From the NCBI RefSeq assembly GCF_005116455.1, contig NZ_SWBP01000002.1:62001-126000 (forward strand): 64,000 bases of DNA. The letters run 5' to 3'. The position numbers were made by a program, and so were the translations under genes. This document shows positions 35,836-44,844 of this stretch, one piece after another (position 1 is the stretch's first letter; every line of letters starts with the position of its first letter). Below the pieces are notes generated by a model. That model saw only the letters and a program-made list of their open reading frames with translations, had not been told where the DNA came from and ran no database searches. This DNA comes from Pedobacter cryophilus (GTDB lineage Bacteria > Bacteroidota > Bacteroidia > Sphingobacteriales > Sphingobacteriaceae).

Positions 35836-37220
35836 TTGGTTGGTTGGTTGTGGGTCACCCTGAGCGGAGTCGAAGGGATTGATTTGATGATGCATCTGTA
35901 GCGCCTTTACTATCAAATGAACTATGTATTCCAATTGGAATACAATCCTTTGCAAGACAAACCCGCCTCCCTTTCTGTCATTCTGAATTCATTTCGGAAT
36001 CTCCGTGGTTTGGAATGCTGACTTACTTTAATGGTGAACCTTTGAACTTCGCCCGCTATTTTCCTGTCATTGCGAAGCCAGAAGGGCTGGTTTGGTATGG
36101 GAAGGCTGTGGCAATCCCCGAGTTTTGAAACACTTGCTTAATTTGTAGTATAGTTTTGGAAATCTGTTTTCCAATCATATTTATGCCACTCATTGCCGTG
36201 GAGGCCTATTACTTTTTCTTTAGCAAAAAAGTAACAAAATGCCACCGCTTCGCCATTAGCTACAAAGTTTCTTCTTTAACTTCTTCATCGCCACCGCTAA
36301 TGCAAAGGCGGAATAATATGCTGTACTTTGGTTTGTCTGGCTACTTCTTTGGGTTGAGTTAAATTCATTATTTGCGGCTTTGCAAAGCCGATATGCAGAG
36401 CAACAAAGCAAGGATGGCCTTAAAGGATTTGGAGGGAGAACCCATAAATCTTTTGAATTGCCTTTCGCCTATCACAAGCTCCAAACAATCCGTAAAAGTG
36501 GTGTAGAAACTTTATGCTTGCACTGCCATACCCACGACTTGGATTGTTGCTTCAAAGATTTGTGGAGCTATCCCGAACAAAGGCTTTTCAGCCTTGATTT
36601 TTTGGTTACTTTTTTATCAAGAAAAAAGAACTAGGCTTGTCCCGCCATTAGGGACGGAGAGGCTTGAGCTTTTGGCAAAATACTGTTTTAATGAAATTCA
36701 ATTTTTCAATTCATATTTATGCCGCTCATTAGCCGCGGAGGCCTATTACTTTTTTCGCAAGTTTTATATGTTTTTAATTGCCCTCAAGCATGCGTACGCA
36801 AGATTCTTTAGCAAAAAAGTAACAAAATGCCACCGCTACGCCGCTTGCTACAAAGTTTCTACAAGTTGTACTGCATCACCACCGCAATCGCCAAGGCGGG
36901 ATTTAATGGTGTACTTTGGTTTGTCAGGCTATTTCTGAAGCTGAATTTGAAACCTATATTCCAATTGGAATACAATCCTTTGTAAGACCAAACATGTTGA
37001 TGGCCTATGCTTCGACTCCGCCCAGCCTGACAACAGTAGTGGTTTTAGTAGAATGTCACCCTGAGCAGCTTGTCCCGATTCTGTCTCAGCAGGCTCGCTT
37101 TAGCTGACCATGCGATATTAATAGCTGAAAATTAGATAATTAAAAAAGGTAAGTAGTAGGAGAGTCGAAGGGCACCACAATCAAAAGGCTTCGACTCCGC
37201 TCAGCCTGACAACCTTGGAA
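35836..37220. repeat. Repeat graveyard without a convincing gene
   Basis: 1385 bases. A long direct repeat occurs at about 36163-36350 and 36705-36935 (shared words GGAGGCCTATTACTTTTT, TTTAGCAAAAAAGTAACAAA, TACTTTGGTTTGTC); the second copy carries about 50 extra bases near 36752-36802. The palindrome ATTCCAATTGGAAT with a shared ACAATCCTTTG tail lies at 35926-35959 and 36956-36988, bracketing most of the region. GTCACCCTGAG-type words occur at 35850, 37009, 37054 and 37145-37212. Short ORFs here translate repeat sequence only. Confidence 0.75.
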
Positions 37221-38948
37221 TTAAACCCTGCTCACCACAATATTTCCCATCACTAACATATCCATTTTTGTTCTTAAATAGCAAGCCAGTGCTTCTTGAG
37301 GAGTATTTACAATAGGCTCATTCTCATTAAAAGAGGTATTCAATAAAATAGGAACCCCTGTTTTTTGTCTGAAATTCTCAATTAAACCATAATACTTAGG
37401 CTCTACCAATTGATCTACCGTTTGCAAACGACCAGTTCCATCTACATGAGTTACCGCAGGTATTTCAGCGTGTTTCTCTTTTTTAATAGGGAACACTTTT
37501 TCCATAAAAGGAACCTCATCAGTGACTTCAAAATATTCGCTGACATATTCTTTGAGAATAGAAGGGGCAAAAGGACGAAAAGATTCGCGACGCTTAATTT
37601 TAGCGTTTAAAATATCCTTAGCATCAGCTCTTCTTGGGTCGGCTATGATAGAACGATGACCTAAAGCTCTAGGCCCAAACTCTGCTCTTCCTTGAAACCA
37701 GCCTACTACGCCCGAGTTAATCAAACAATCTGTAACCCTATTGAAAAGTGCATCGCCTTCCAGTTTTTCAAATTTGATGTCTTTTTCTTCAAGAATTTTA
37801 ACGATTTCTTCATCTGAAAATTGACTACCAAAATAACCATGGGTAGTAGGAGCAAGCCTGGGCTTATCTAATACTTGGTTATAAACCCAAAGTGCAGCAC
37901 CTAAACAAGTACCCGCATCATGCCCCGCAGGTGGAATGTATAAGTTTTCAAAAGTAGTATGTTGTATAATTTTACCATTGGCTACAGAATTTTGAGCCAC
38001 ACCACCAGCAATACAAATATTTTTTAAGCCGGTTCTTTTTTGAAGGTGATTTAAGATGTGAAAAATCAATTCCTCTGTGATGCGCTGTACCGAAGCAGCT
38101 AAATCTTTATGGTATTGGCTTAGTGGTTCTTCCGGCTTCCTTGCTGGTCCAAATTTATCGACTAAATGATCTGTAAAAAGACTGTCCATATGTGGGATGC
38201 CACCTTCCCAAACCATTTGAACACCCGCCTTTGGGTGATTAAAATAAGCTAGATTTAATTCAAATAGCCCATTATCTTTAAATAGCAGGATATCACGTAA
38301 TTGCTCCACATATTTAGCTTCCCCATAAGGCGCTAATCCCATTACTTTATATTCATCTCCATAATGCGGAAAACCTAAATACTGGGTAAGGGTAGTATAA
38401 AATACCCCAGCAGAATGAGGATAAGAAACCGTATCTAAAACTTCCATTTTATTCCCTTTTCCAACACCAATCATGGTAGAAGAAAAATCACCAAAACCAT
38501 CAATAGAAAGTAAGGCCGCATCTTCAAAAGGAGAGGCGAAAAAGGCACTGGCTAAATGGCTTCTATGATGTTCTACATTAACTATTTTAGCTTTTAAGCT
38601 GCCTTTTTCTAATTCAAAGAAAGACAAGAGTTCTTCTTCTATGTTAGCCGCTTTTTTGAGGTTTTTAGCTCTGTTAATGATATTAGAAAGACTCAATCTG
38701 TTTTTTAAAGCAGTCAACACTTTCTTACCGAAATTAGCTTTAGGATCTCTGGAAACAGCAATATAATCTACTTCTTGAATAGATATACCCGCTTCTGCTA
38801 AGCAAAATGAAATCGCTGATTTAGGGAAACCAGCCCAATGTTTAATTCTTCTAAACCTTTCTTCCTCAGAAGCAGCAATTAATACGTCGTTATGGTAAAT
38901 ACAAGCTGAAGCATCAGCATGGTAAGCGTTTATTCCAAGGATATACAT
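37221..38948 (-). CDS. Carbamoyltransferase (NodU/CmcH family)
   Basis: 575 residues, usual length. N-terminal Kae1-like domain with ILGINAYHADASACIY and metal-binding VEHHRSHLASAFF near 125-138, SIDGFGDFSS, then YGDEYKVMGLAPYGE; C-terminal YrdC-like domain with GRAEFGPRALGHRSIIADPR. Transfers a carbamoyl group to a sugar hydroxyl. Its place beside polysaccharide genes suggests carbamoylation of the exported glycan. Monocistronic in appearance: 229 bases lie between it and the next gene upstream. Confidence 0.93.
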   Translation of the reverse strand: MYILGINAYHADASACIYHNDVLIAASEEERFRRIKHWAGFPKSAISFCLAEAGISIQEVDYIAVSRDPKANFGKKVLTALKNRLSLSNIINRAKNLKKAANIEEELLSFFELEKGSLKAKIVNVEHHRSHLASAFFASPFEDAALLSIDGFGDFSSTMIGVGKGNKMEVLDTVSYPHSAGVFYTTLTQYLGFPHYGDEYKVMGLAPYGEAKYVEQLRDILLFKDNGLFELNLAYFNHPKAGVQMVWEGGIPHMDSLFTDHLVDKFGPARKPEEPLSQYHKDLAASVQRITEELIFHILNHLQKRTGLKNICIAGGVAQNSVANGKIIQHTTFENLYIPPAGHDAGTCLGAALWVYNQVLDKPRLAPTTHGYFGSQFSDEEIVKILEEKDIKFEKLEGDALFNRVTDCLINSGVVGWFQGRAEFGPRALGHRSIIADPRRADAKDILNAKIKRRESFRPFAPSILKEYVSEYFEVTDEVPFMEKVFPIKKEKHAEIPAVTHVDGTGRLQTVDQLVEPKYYGLIENFRQKTGVPILLNTSFNENEPIVNTPQEALACYLRTKMDMLVMGNIVVSRV

Positions 38949-39068
38949 GTATGATGTTAAATTGCTGTATCTGTTTTATCTATGGCGAAGATAAGAATAT
39001 TTGCTTTTATGCCAATGCCAACTAAAAACTATAAACCTCTAAAAAATTAGGTTTAATCAATTTCATTT

Positions 39069-39184
39069 GGGCGTTTCCTGCCAGCCGCAGGCAAGGTAAC
39101 ACGCTTTCCACTATATCTTTTTTTGTCATTCTGAGCGGAGTCGAAGAACGCACAAAAAAAGGATGTCGTTTCAATCGTTAACGC
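39069..39184. repeat. GGGCGTTT...TAACGC element copy 3, with two nested repeats
   Basis: The outer element begins GGGCGTTT and ends ATCGTTAACGC. After GGGCGTTT a 20-bp palindrome variant CCTGCCAGCCGCAGGCAAGG (39077-39096) is inserted, and TAACACGCT then continues exactly as in copy 2 at 15045. A GTCATTCTGAGCGGAGTCGA word (39124-39143) sits in the loop between T-run and A-run arms. Its last bases supply the stop codon of the next gene. Confidence 0.8.
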
Positions 39185-40044
39185 TTCATTTCACCTAAAC
39201 GTTTCTTCTTCAACTCATAAATCTTAGCATCTACCAAAAATCTAAACCAAAACCCTTGTAGAAAATGAAAAATTAATCCCCGTCCTCCATCAAGAAATCC
39301 TAGTTTAATAAAATACCTGATGATGAAATACACAAATGGCCGAATAAACAAAGGAAATTTCTCGTACAAAGATTTAGCATAACGACGACGTTGTTGTGCA
39401 TTCCCATTTGCCTTAGCTTGTACTAGCTGTGCAGTATTTTTTGCAGCATATCCATAAAACTGGTCTTCCGCTTCTAAGGTCGACCATCGATTATGTCTTT
39501 CGGTGAATGATTGTAGAGAATCCGTTAAAGTATCAATCATGTCGGTTTTAATGGTCTCACACGTACCCTCTACCACAAAATGTTGGTCGTACAATTTATC
39601 TTCGCATTTGCCAAAACCTTTTCTAAACAATATGGCATGATAAACGGGGTAATGCCCTCCATATTTCATCCATTTACCCATAAATAAGGTTCTTCTGCTA
39701 ATTAAAAAACCTTTAATTTCTTCAGAAATGGTATTGCTAAAAATTTGTAATAATTCAATGGCAAGTTCAGGAGTGATGCGATGATCAGCATCCATATTTA
39801 AAATCCAGGGCGTTTGAATGGGTAAATGCTCAAAAGCCCAATTTCTTTGTGCACCATAATTCTCAAAAGGATGATGAAATACCTGAACCGGATATTTTTC
39901 TACAATGCCTAAGGTTTGATCTGTTGAACCAGAATCTACCAAAAATATCGGGCAGTTTAAGGCTAAGATGCTTTGCAAACAAGCTTCAATATTTTTCTCT
40001 TCGTTAAACGAGAGGATAATAATAGATAAAGAACGATCAAGCAT
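39178..40044 (-). CDS. Glycosyltransferase family 2 (WaaE/KdtX-like)
   Basis: 288 residues. GT-A fold: SIIILSFNEEKNIEACLQSIL at the start, VDSGSTDQT, and NMDADHR as the DxD motif near 93-99. The C-terminal part is basic and hydrophobic, as in membrane-associated lipopolysaccharide-core beta-1,4-glucosyltransferases. The stop codon lies in the repeat element at 39069-39184. Overlaps the upstream GT4 gene by 8 bases. Confidence 0.88.
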   Translation of the reverse strand: MLDRSLSIIILSFNEEKNIEACLQSILALNCPIFLVDSGSTDQTLGIVEKYPVQVFHHPFENYGAQRNWAFEHLPIQTPWILNMDADHRITPELAIELLQIFSNTISEEIKGFLISRRTLFMGKWMKYGGHYPVYHAILFRKGFGKCEDKLYDQHFVVEGTCETIKTDMIDTLTDSLQSFTERHNRWSTLEAEDQFYGYAAKNTAQLVQAKANGNAQQRRRYAKSLYEKFPLFIRPFVYFIIRYFIKLGFLDGGRGLIFHFLQGFWFRFLVDAKIYELKKKRLGEMKR

Positions 40045-41488
40045 GGTACATCAATTGATATTTATCTCGTAAAGATGAAAAATCTTTTAATAAGGGTTTA
40101 ATCGCCAATTGGTTTTTATGAAAATGATACAACTCATTTTTTAAAGCTTCAACAGTTTGATGATGAACCAAACCATAATGGTTTGCATTCACCCATTCAC
40201 ATAATCCAACTTTATCTGAAATTAAAACAGGCGTTCCAATAGCTAAAGACTCCATCACTACATTCGCGAAATTCTCATTATAAGACGGCAATACAAATAA
40301 ATCATGTGCTGCCAAAAGTTTAAACTTATCATCACCATAAACAGCACCGTACCAATTTATCATAGCTTTCAGCCTTAAGCTTTCAGCTTTCAGCTTTAAG
40401 TTTTCCACATAACCCTCTTCCCCTTCCCCCACTATAGTTAAGCAAAAAGGAAAAGAAACCTCTGCTAAAGCATCCAATAATAATTCAATCCCTTTTTTAG
40501 GATGTATCCGAGATAAGAAAATCAATTTTAAAGTGCCATCAAATACCCTTGTTTTTTGAGGTAAAACGGCAGGAAAATTCACAATATTATGAATCACATA
40601 AATTCGAACAGCTTTACTTTTAGATTGTCGACTACCTATCGCCGACTCTATTTTACCATCCAGATATGCTGGCTGTTGTCTGCCGGCCTTGGACTTTCCT
40701 CTCACCTCATCATAATCTGAACCTGGACTGCCACCTTCAGACTGCCGACTTCGGACTGCGGACCCCGGACTGCCGACTTCGGACTTCTCCATCAAATCCA
40801 CAATCTCCACTTTTGAATAATCACCGCCAAGCGATGCTGCAATCTCTTTTGCCTCCATTAGGGTAGTGGCATGAAAGTGACAAGCACTCAGTAATCTTAT
40901 CCCTAATAGTTGATGAAAAACTCGCTTTCCTTTACTAAAAGTATAATCACCCAACATCCCTCGGGGTGAAACAATCGGTTTAATTCCTCTTAGTAAACAA
41001 ATGACTACACTGCCCATACTTACCAAATTCCACCAGGAATGGATATGGATCACCTCATAGCTTTTGGCATTTTTCCATAACCAAAATAATAAAGCAGGGG
41101 AGAAGTGGCTATGGTCTTTGGTCCATCTTTTAAAATACCTCACTGGCACACCTTCTACTATCTTTTGTTCACCAGAGGGATAAGGAAGCTCTTCCTTTCC
41201 ATTGGCTAAGGTGGTAATCACTTCTAATACCACAGTCTGCGAACCATCAACTGTCGAAGCATTTAATCTTTCTTCCTTGCTCCTTAATCCTGCGGACTGC
41301 GGACTGCCGACTGCCGACAATTTATCCTTGCTCTTTGCTCCTTGTTCCTTATTCAGTACTTCCTTTACTGCGGACTGCGGACTACAGACTCTTTCAACCA
41401 AAGCTTCGCACAATGCCGCCACAGAATAAATAGGGCCACCATAAATATAGGCTGGTTTATAAGAAGCTGTAATGTGGAGGATTTTCAT
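40037..41488 (-). CDS. Glycosyltransferase family 4 with three repeat-derived insertions
   Basis: 483 residues, against about 360-370 for relatives with this layout. GT-B fold: ITASYKPAYIYGGPIYSVAAL at the start, HIHSWW near 148-153, IFLSRIHPKKG near 323-333, and LPSYNENFANVVMESLAIG as the nucleotide-sugar motif. Blocks at residues about 32-87, 235-294 and 362-375 have no place in the fold and are encoded by 7-bp tandem arrays and related words. All three leave the frame intact. Whether the enzyme is active cannot be judged from sequence. Confidence 0.85.
   Translation of the reverse strand: MKILHITASYKPAYIYGGPIYSVAALCEALVERVCSPQSAVKEVLNKEQGAKSKDKLSAVGSPQSAGLRSKEERLNASTVDGSQTVVLEVITTLANGKEELPYPSGEQKIVEGVPVRYFKRWTKDHSHFSPALLFWLWKNAKSYEVIHIHSWWNLVSMGSVVICLLRGIKPIVSPRGMLGDYTFSKGKRVFHQLLGIRLLSACHFHATTLMEAKEIAASLGGDYSKVEIVDLMEKSEVGSPGSAVRSRQSEGGSPGSDYDEVRGKSKAGRQQPAYLDGKIESAIGSRQSKSKAVRIYVIHNIVNFPAVLPQKTRVFDGTLKLIFLSRIHPKKGIELLLDALAEVSFPFCLTIVGEGEEGYVENLKLKAESLRLKAMINWYGAVYGDDKFKLLAAHDLFVLPSYNENFANVVMESLAIGTPVLISDKVGLCEWVNANHYGLVHHQTVEALKNELYHFHKNQLAIKPLLKDFSSLRDKYQLMYHA
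40364..40405. repeat. Heptad array AGCTTTn inside the GT4 gene (block C)
   Basis: AGCTTTC, AGCCTTA, AGCTTTC, AGCTTTC, AGCTTTA. Encodes LKLKAESLRLKA on the minus strand. The same unit family is at 13488-13575. Confidence 0.85.
40607..40786. repeat. Heptad array and related words inside the GT4 gene (block B)
   Basis: 40735-40786 reads AGACTGC, CGACTTC, GGACTGC, GGACCCC, GGACTGC, CGACTTC, GGACTTC. The left part has GATTGTCGACTACC and CGCCGACTC words of the same type. Encodes SEVGSPGSAVRSRQSEGGSP and the following Ser/Arg/Lys-rich stretch. Confidence 0.82.
41228..41395. repeat. Composite heptad arrays inside the GT4 gene (block A)
   Basis: Includes GCGGACT, GCGGACT, GCCGACT, GCCGACA near 41292; TCCTTGC, TCTTTGC, TCCTTGT, TCCTTAT near 41327; and TGCGGAC, TGCGGAC, TACAGAC near 41369. 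Two unit families sit side by side. Encodes VCSPQSAV, LNKEQGAKSK and AVGSPQSAG among others. Confidence 0.82.
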
Positions 41489-41495
41489 TTATTTT

Positions 41496-42530
41496 TTATT
41501 TGATATATCTATTAATAATTGGTTGGCATTTTATTTCAACCAAATAAGATAAAGCAAAGACGATAATCAATTTTAAAGGGATGTCGAAATACCAACTAAT
41601 ACCTGTGCTCCATTGAATAAAAATGATGTAATGAAAAATATAGAAACCATAAGAAATAGGGGCTAAGTGGTGGAAAGGAAAAATGATGCTTTTGATGAAA
41701 AGTTTAAACATTCCTCCTTTTAAAGCTAAAAAAACAAACAAGAAGGCAAAAGTAAAGTGTCTTAAAAACAAAAGGGGATATACACCCGCTCTAAATTCCC
41801 CGAAATTTACTTGTCTATATATTGTTGTAATTGTTAAAAGAAGTAGGATTGGAAAGAAAGCTATAAAAGCTCTTTTTACATTAAAGGTTTTATTTGATAA
41901 AATAGTTTTTAAAGAAGACAACTCTAGGCCACACCACCAAATAATTAGATAAGCTGGGATGAGAAATAAATGGTTAGGGAATAATATGTAAGCTAACATA
42001 GAAATAAAGCTTATAAACATGATATAAAACAATCTAGAGTCTTTGTTTCCTATTGCTATATATACAAAAGGGAAAAGAAGATAAAATCCCCATTCGTATG
42101 AAAGCGACCATAAAGGTGCGTTACCCATAAAACTATCCACAAAGACACCTGGTTTACCACTAGAGAAATCTTGTAGCATCAATAAATTACCAATAAATTC
42201 TTTCCAAGTGAATTTTGACAAAGGCAGAATGATTAATGATAAGCCTAATGCAATGATGAACGGGAAATATATTCTTCTAAATCTTTTAATAAAATAGGAT
42301 TTTAAATCCTTATTTATATTATGAGTCCAAGACGTATGAATAACATAACCAGAGAGGATAAAGAAAATAATAACAGCTTCTTGGCCAAACGAAAACAAAA
42401 ATTTTACTGATGGGTGAATTGGTGAGTAACTTAATACCCAATGACCGATAGCTACATAAAAACTAGAAAAGCCTCTTAAAGCCTCTAGCGTTAGATTTTT
42501 TTGAGCTAAATTTTTATTTTCAGAAAACAA
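41496..42530 (-). CDS. Acyltransferase family 3 (OafA/ExoZ type), membrane
   Basis: 344 residues with about ten hydrophobic segments. LTLEALRGFSSFYVAIGHW near 14-32 is the family start with the catalytic His; FFILSGYVIHTSW and PLWSLSYEWGFYLLFP follow. Adds an acetyl or similar group to sugars at the inner membrane. The conserved LRGF motif lies only 17 residues from the first possible start, a TTG at 42530, and no ATG precedes it, so a TTG start is chosen. One base separates it from the upstream stop. Confidence 0.88.
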   Translation of the reverse strand: MFSENKNLAQKNLTLEALRGFSSFYVAIGHWVLSYSPIHPSVKFLFSFGQEAVIIFFILSGYVIHTSWTHNINKDLKSYFIKRFRRIYFPFIIALGLSLIILPLSKFTWKEFIGNLLMLQDFSSGKPGVFVDSFMGNAPLWSLSYEWGFYLLFPFVYIAIGNKDSRLFYIMFISFISMLAYILFPNHLFLIPAYLIIWWCGLELSSLKTILSNKTFNVKRAFIAFFPILLLLTITTIYRQVNFGEFRAGVYPLLFLRHFTFAFLFVFLALKGGMFKLFIKSIIFPFHHLAPISYGFYIFHYIIFIQWSTGISWYFDIPLKLIIVFALSYLVEIKCQPIINRYIK

Positions 42531-42531
42531 T

Positions 42532-44844
42532 TTATCTATAAATTAATGACTGTTTAATTTCGTTCCACATTTTTACATAGCCCCAGTTTAATAAAATCTT
42601 CCTATTTTCTTCTTTTTGGACGTTAGGGTCTAATTCTAGAGAAGCTATCATTTTCTGTTGTAAAGTAGTTACATCTTTAAAAGGATATATAAAACCATTT
42701 TTACCTTCAATAATGAGATCTGTTGCCGAGCCTACAGTATCTGAGGTAATCACAGTACAATCACATGCAATCGCTTCATGTACTGATACACCCCAATTTT
42801 CTTCTCTTGTTGAATGTACGAAAACATCTGATAAATGATAATAGAGAGGTAAATTAACGTAATTAATATATCCTAAAAATCTAATATCTATTTCATCTCT
42901 TTTTTTACAATAAGCTTCTAAATCAGGCCTACTATTACCATCGCCTATAATTAAAAGTGTCCAGTCTGGTTGATTACATTTTATAAATGCATTAATTACA
43001 TCAATAGGATTTTCTCTACTCACCAATTTAGCAACACATAAAAACACTTTTTGATGATTTTTTAATTGGAGTTTATTTTTCAGTTTATTTAATTCTAGCG
43101 AATTGATTTTATTAAACTTATTTTCATCAATTGAATAAGAAAAGAAATTAATCTGATTAGATTTTTTACCTAATGCCAATATATAATCTCTTGTTTGGTT
43201 ACCTACTACTAAGAAATGATCAAATAGTTTAAAGGCGATTTTTAAAATTGGGAGCTTCCAATACTTCCAAGCTATAGGTTGATTTCTTAATATTGAATCT
43301 GTTCTTAAAGCTAGTTTATTGGAGTGAATAAACATTAAATCTAAAATATTCAAATATTTTCCATTGTATCCATTACTAATGATGAGTTCATATCCATTTA
43401 ACTGAAGTATTTTTTTTAAATCACTTCTTGATTTTGTAATATGGTAGTTGTAACCTTCGAAGAGGTCAAAGCCCCAATCAATTTTTCTACTGATCTCTTT
43501 ATCGTAATGAAGTTGCTTGTCCGTACCAATATAAATTACATCAAACTTTACTTGATCTTTTTGAGAAAAAATATATTGAAAAAATGGAACTTCAAACTGT
43601 GTAGGGTGAGTCACAATGAAAGCAATTTTAGGTCGTATCGTAGTCAAAATAGTAGAAAACACTACTTTTATTTGGTTATTGTATTTCTCCCAACTTATTA
43701 ATTTTGATTGTGCATAAGCATTTCTACTTATGAGCTCTTTCTCCGATAAACTTAAATGGTAAAATTTTAAAATCGAATGATTTAGCGCTTCACTGCTTAA
43801 TTCTTGCATGATGAAGCCATCAAATCCATCAGTGATTTTCTCGCCTGCTCCAACAAAAGGAGAGACAATATTAGGAATGCCTAACATCATGGTTTCTGGC
43901 ACTACCATCCCAAAAGAATCAAATCTGCTTGGTAAAATATGTAATTGGATGTTTTCTGCTTGTAAATACTGTATCAGTTTAGGTTGATTAAAAGAGCCGG
44001 CAAAAACTACCTTTCCATTGCTTAAATTATTTTCATCTAACCTATCTAATACCCAACTTTTAGAAATCTTCCCAATCAGGTGTAATTGAAATGGAATCTT
44101 TAAGTTGTTAATAACATTCAATAAAAAATCAAGTCCTTTTCTCAATTCCATATTGGCTATAAAAGCAATTTGTAAAACAGGTTGTTCAAAGTTTATTTTA
44201 TTAATTTCTAATTTGGGTAGTGCTGCGCCAACATGTGCGGTAAAATGGAGGGCTTCAGATGTTTTTTCTTGATAGCTTTCCTTTGCAAAATCAGAACAAT
44301 ACAGGGCAAAATCAATATACTGTCTTTCTTTTAACTTTAGCGCTATTCCATAATTGGTTTCTTGTATACCTAAGGCAATAGCACTCTCGTGACTAATAGA
44401 AGGGAAATCCATTACGACAGACATTTTCCACTTTTTAGCAAAGAAACTCAAAGGCCAGCCACAAGTGTCATATAAAACCAAAACGGTATTTTTTCTATTA
44501 AAAAATAGATAAGGAACTAAAAAAATACCAAAAAAATAGCTCCATAGGTACTGAATATTATTATAATTGCTAAACTTCTTTTTTGGAAAAAGTAAAAAGT
44601 ACAATTTTTCATGCAATAAACTCAGTAGCTCAAAAAAGGGGAATATAGAGAGGGAGACCTCTTTATCAATGTCTTTTACACGTTTTTTAAAGACTCGGAA
44701 ATTAGCTAAAGGATGTTTAGGTTTTATTAAAAACCAAGTACAAAGGCTCACCTTGCTAAACAAATCAGAAAGAACCAATGCATTGGCTAAACGATAGGCG
44801 TGTTGTACCCCTGGATGGATAATAAGGATCTTCTTCTTATTCAA
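42532..44844 (-). CDS. Fusion of two GT4 glycosyltransferases
   Basis: 770 residues, two GT-B enzymes in one chain. First unit about 1-390: IIHPGVQHAYRLANAL, FIANMELRKGLDFLL and LPSRFDSFGMVVPETMMLG. Second about 395-770: KIAFIVTHPTQFEVPFFQYI, FLCVAKLVSRENP and HSTREENWGVSVHEAIACD. Both retain the EX7E-type nucleotide-sugar motif, so the protein could add two sugars in succession. The start is a TTG at 44844 overlapping the previous stop; a stop codon lies just upstream in frame and no ATG occurs near the N-terminus. Confidence 0.85.
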   Translation of the reverse strand: MNKKKILIIHPGVQHAYRLANALVLSDLFSKVSLCTWFLIKPKHPLANFRVFKKRVKDIDKEVSLSIFPFFELLSLLHEKLYFLLFPKKKFSNYNNIQYLWSYFFGIFLVPYLFFNRKNTVLVLYDTCGWPLSFFAKKWKMSVVMDFPSISHESAIALGIQETNYGIALKLKERQYIDFALYCSDFAKESYQEKTSEALHFTAHVGAALPKLEINKINFEQPVLQIAFIANMELRKGLDFLLNVINNLKIPFQLHLIGKISKSWVLDRLDENNLSNGKVVFAGSFNQPKLIQYLQAENIQLHILPSRFDSFGMVVPETMMLGIPNIVSPFVGAGEKITDGFDGFIMQELSSEALNHSILKFYHLSLSEKELISRNAYAQSKLISWEKYNNQIKVVFSTILTTIRPKIAFIVTHPTQFEVPFFQYIFSQKDQVKFDVIYIGTDKQLHYDKEISRKIDWGFDLFEGYNYHITKSRSDLKKILQLNGYELIISNGYNGKYLNILDLMFIHSNKLALRTDSILRNQPIAWKYWKLPILKIAFKLFDHFLVVGNQTRDYILALGKKSNQINFFSYSIDENKFNKINSLELNKLKNKLQLKNHQKVFLCVAKLVSRENPIDVINAFIKCNQPDWTLLIIGDGNSRPDLEAYCKKRDEIDIRFLGYINYVNLPLYYHLSDVFVHSTREENWGVSVHEAIACDCTVITSDTVGSATDLIIEGKNGFIYPFKDVTTLQQKMIASLELDPNVQKEENRKILLNWGYVKMWNEIKQSLIYR

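Noticed and set aside
36156-37107. Several short plus-strand ORFs of 63-114 codons
   Set aside because: They translate dispersed repeat sequence, overlap one another, and share the same peptide pieces because the underlying DNA is duplicated.
35836-37220. Decayed protein-coding gene in the repeat-rich gap
   Set aside because: No stretch in any frame resembles a known domain beyond repeat-coded peptides.
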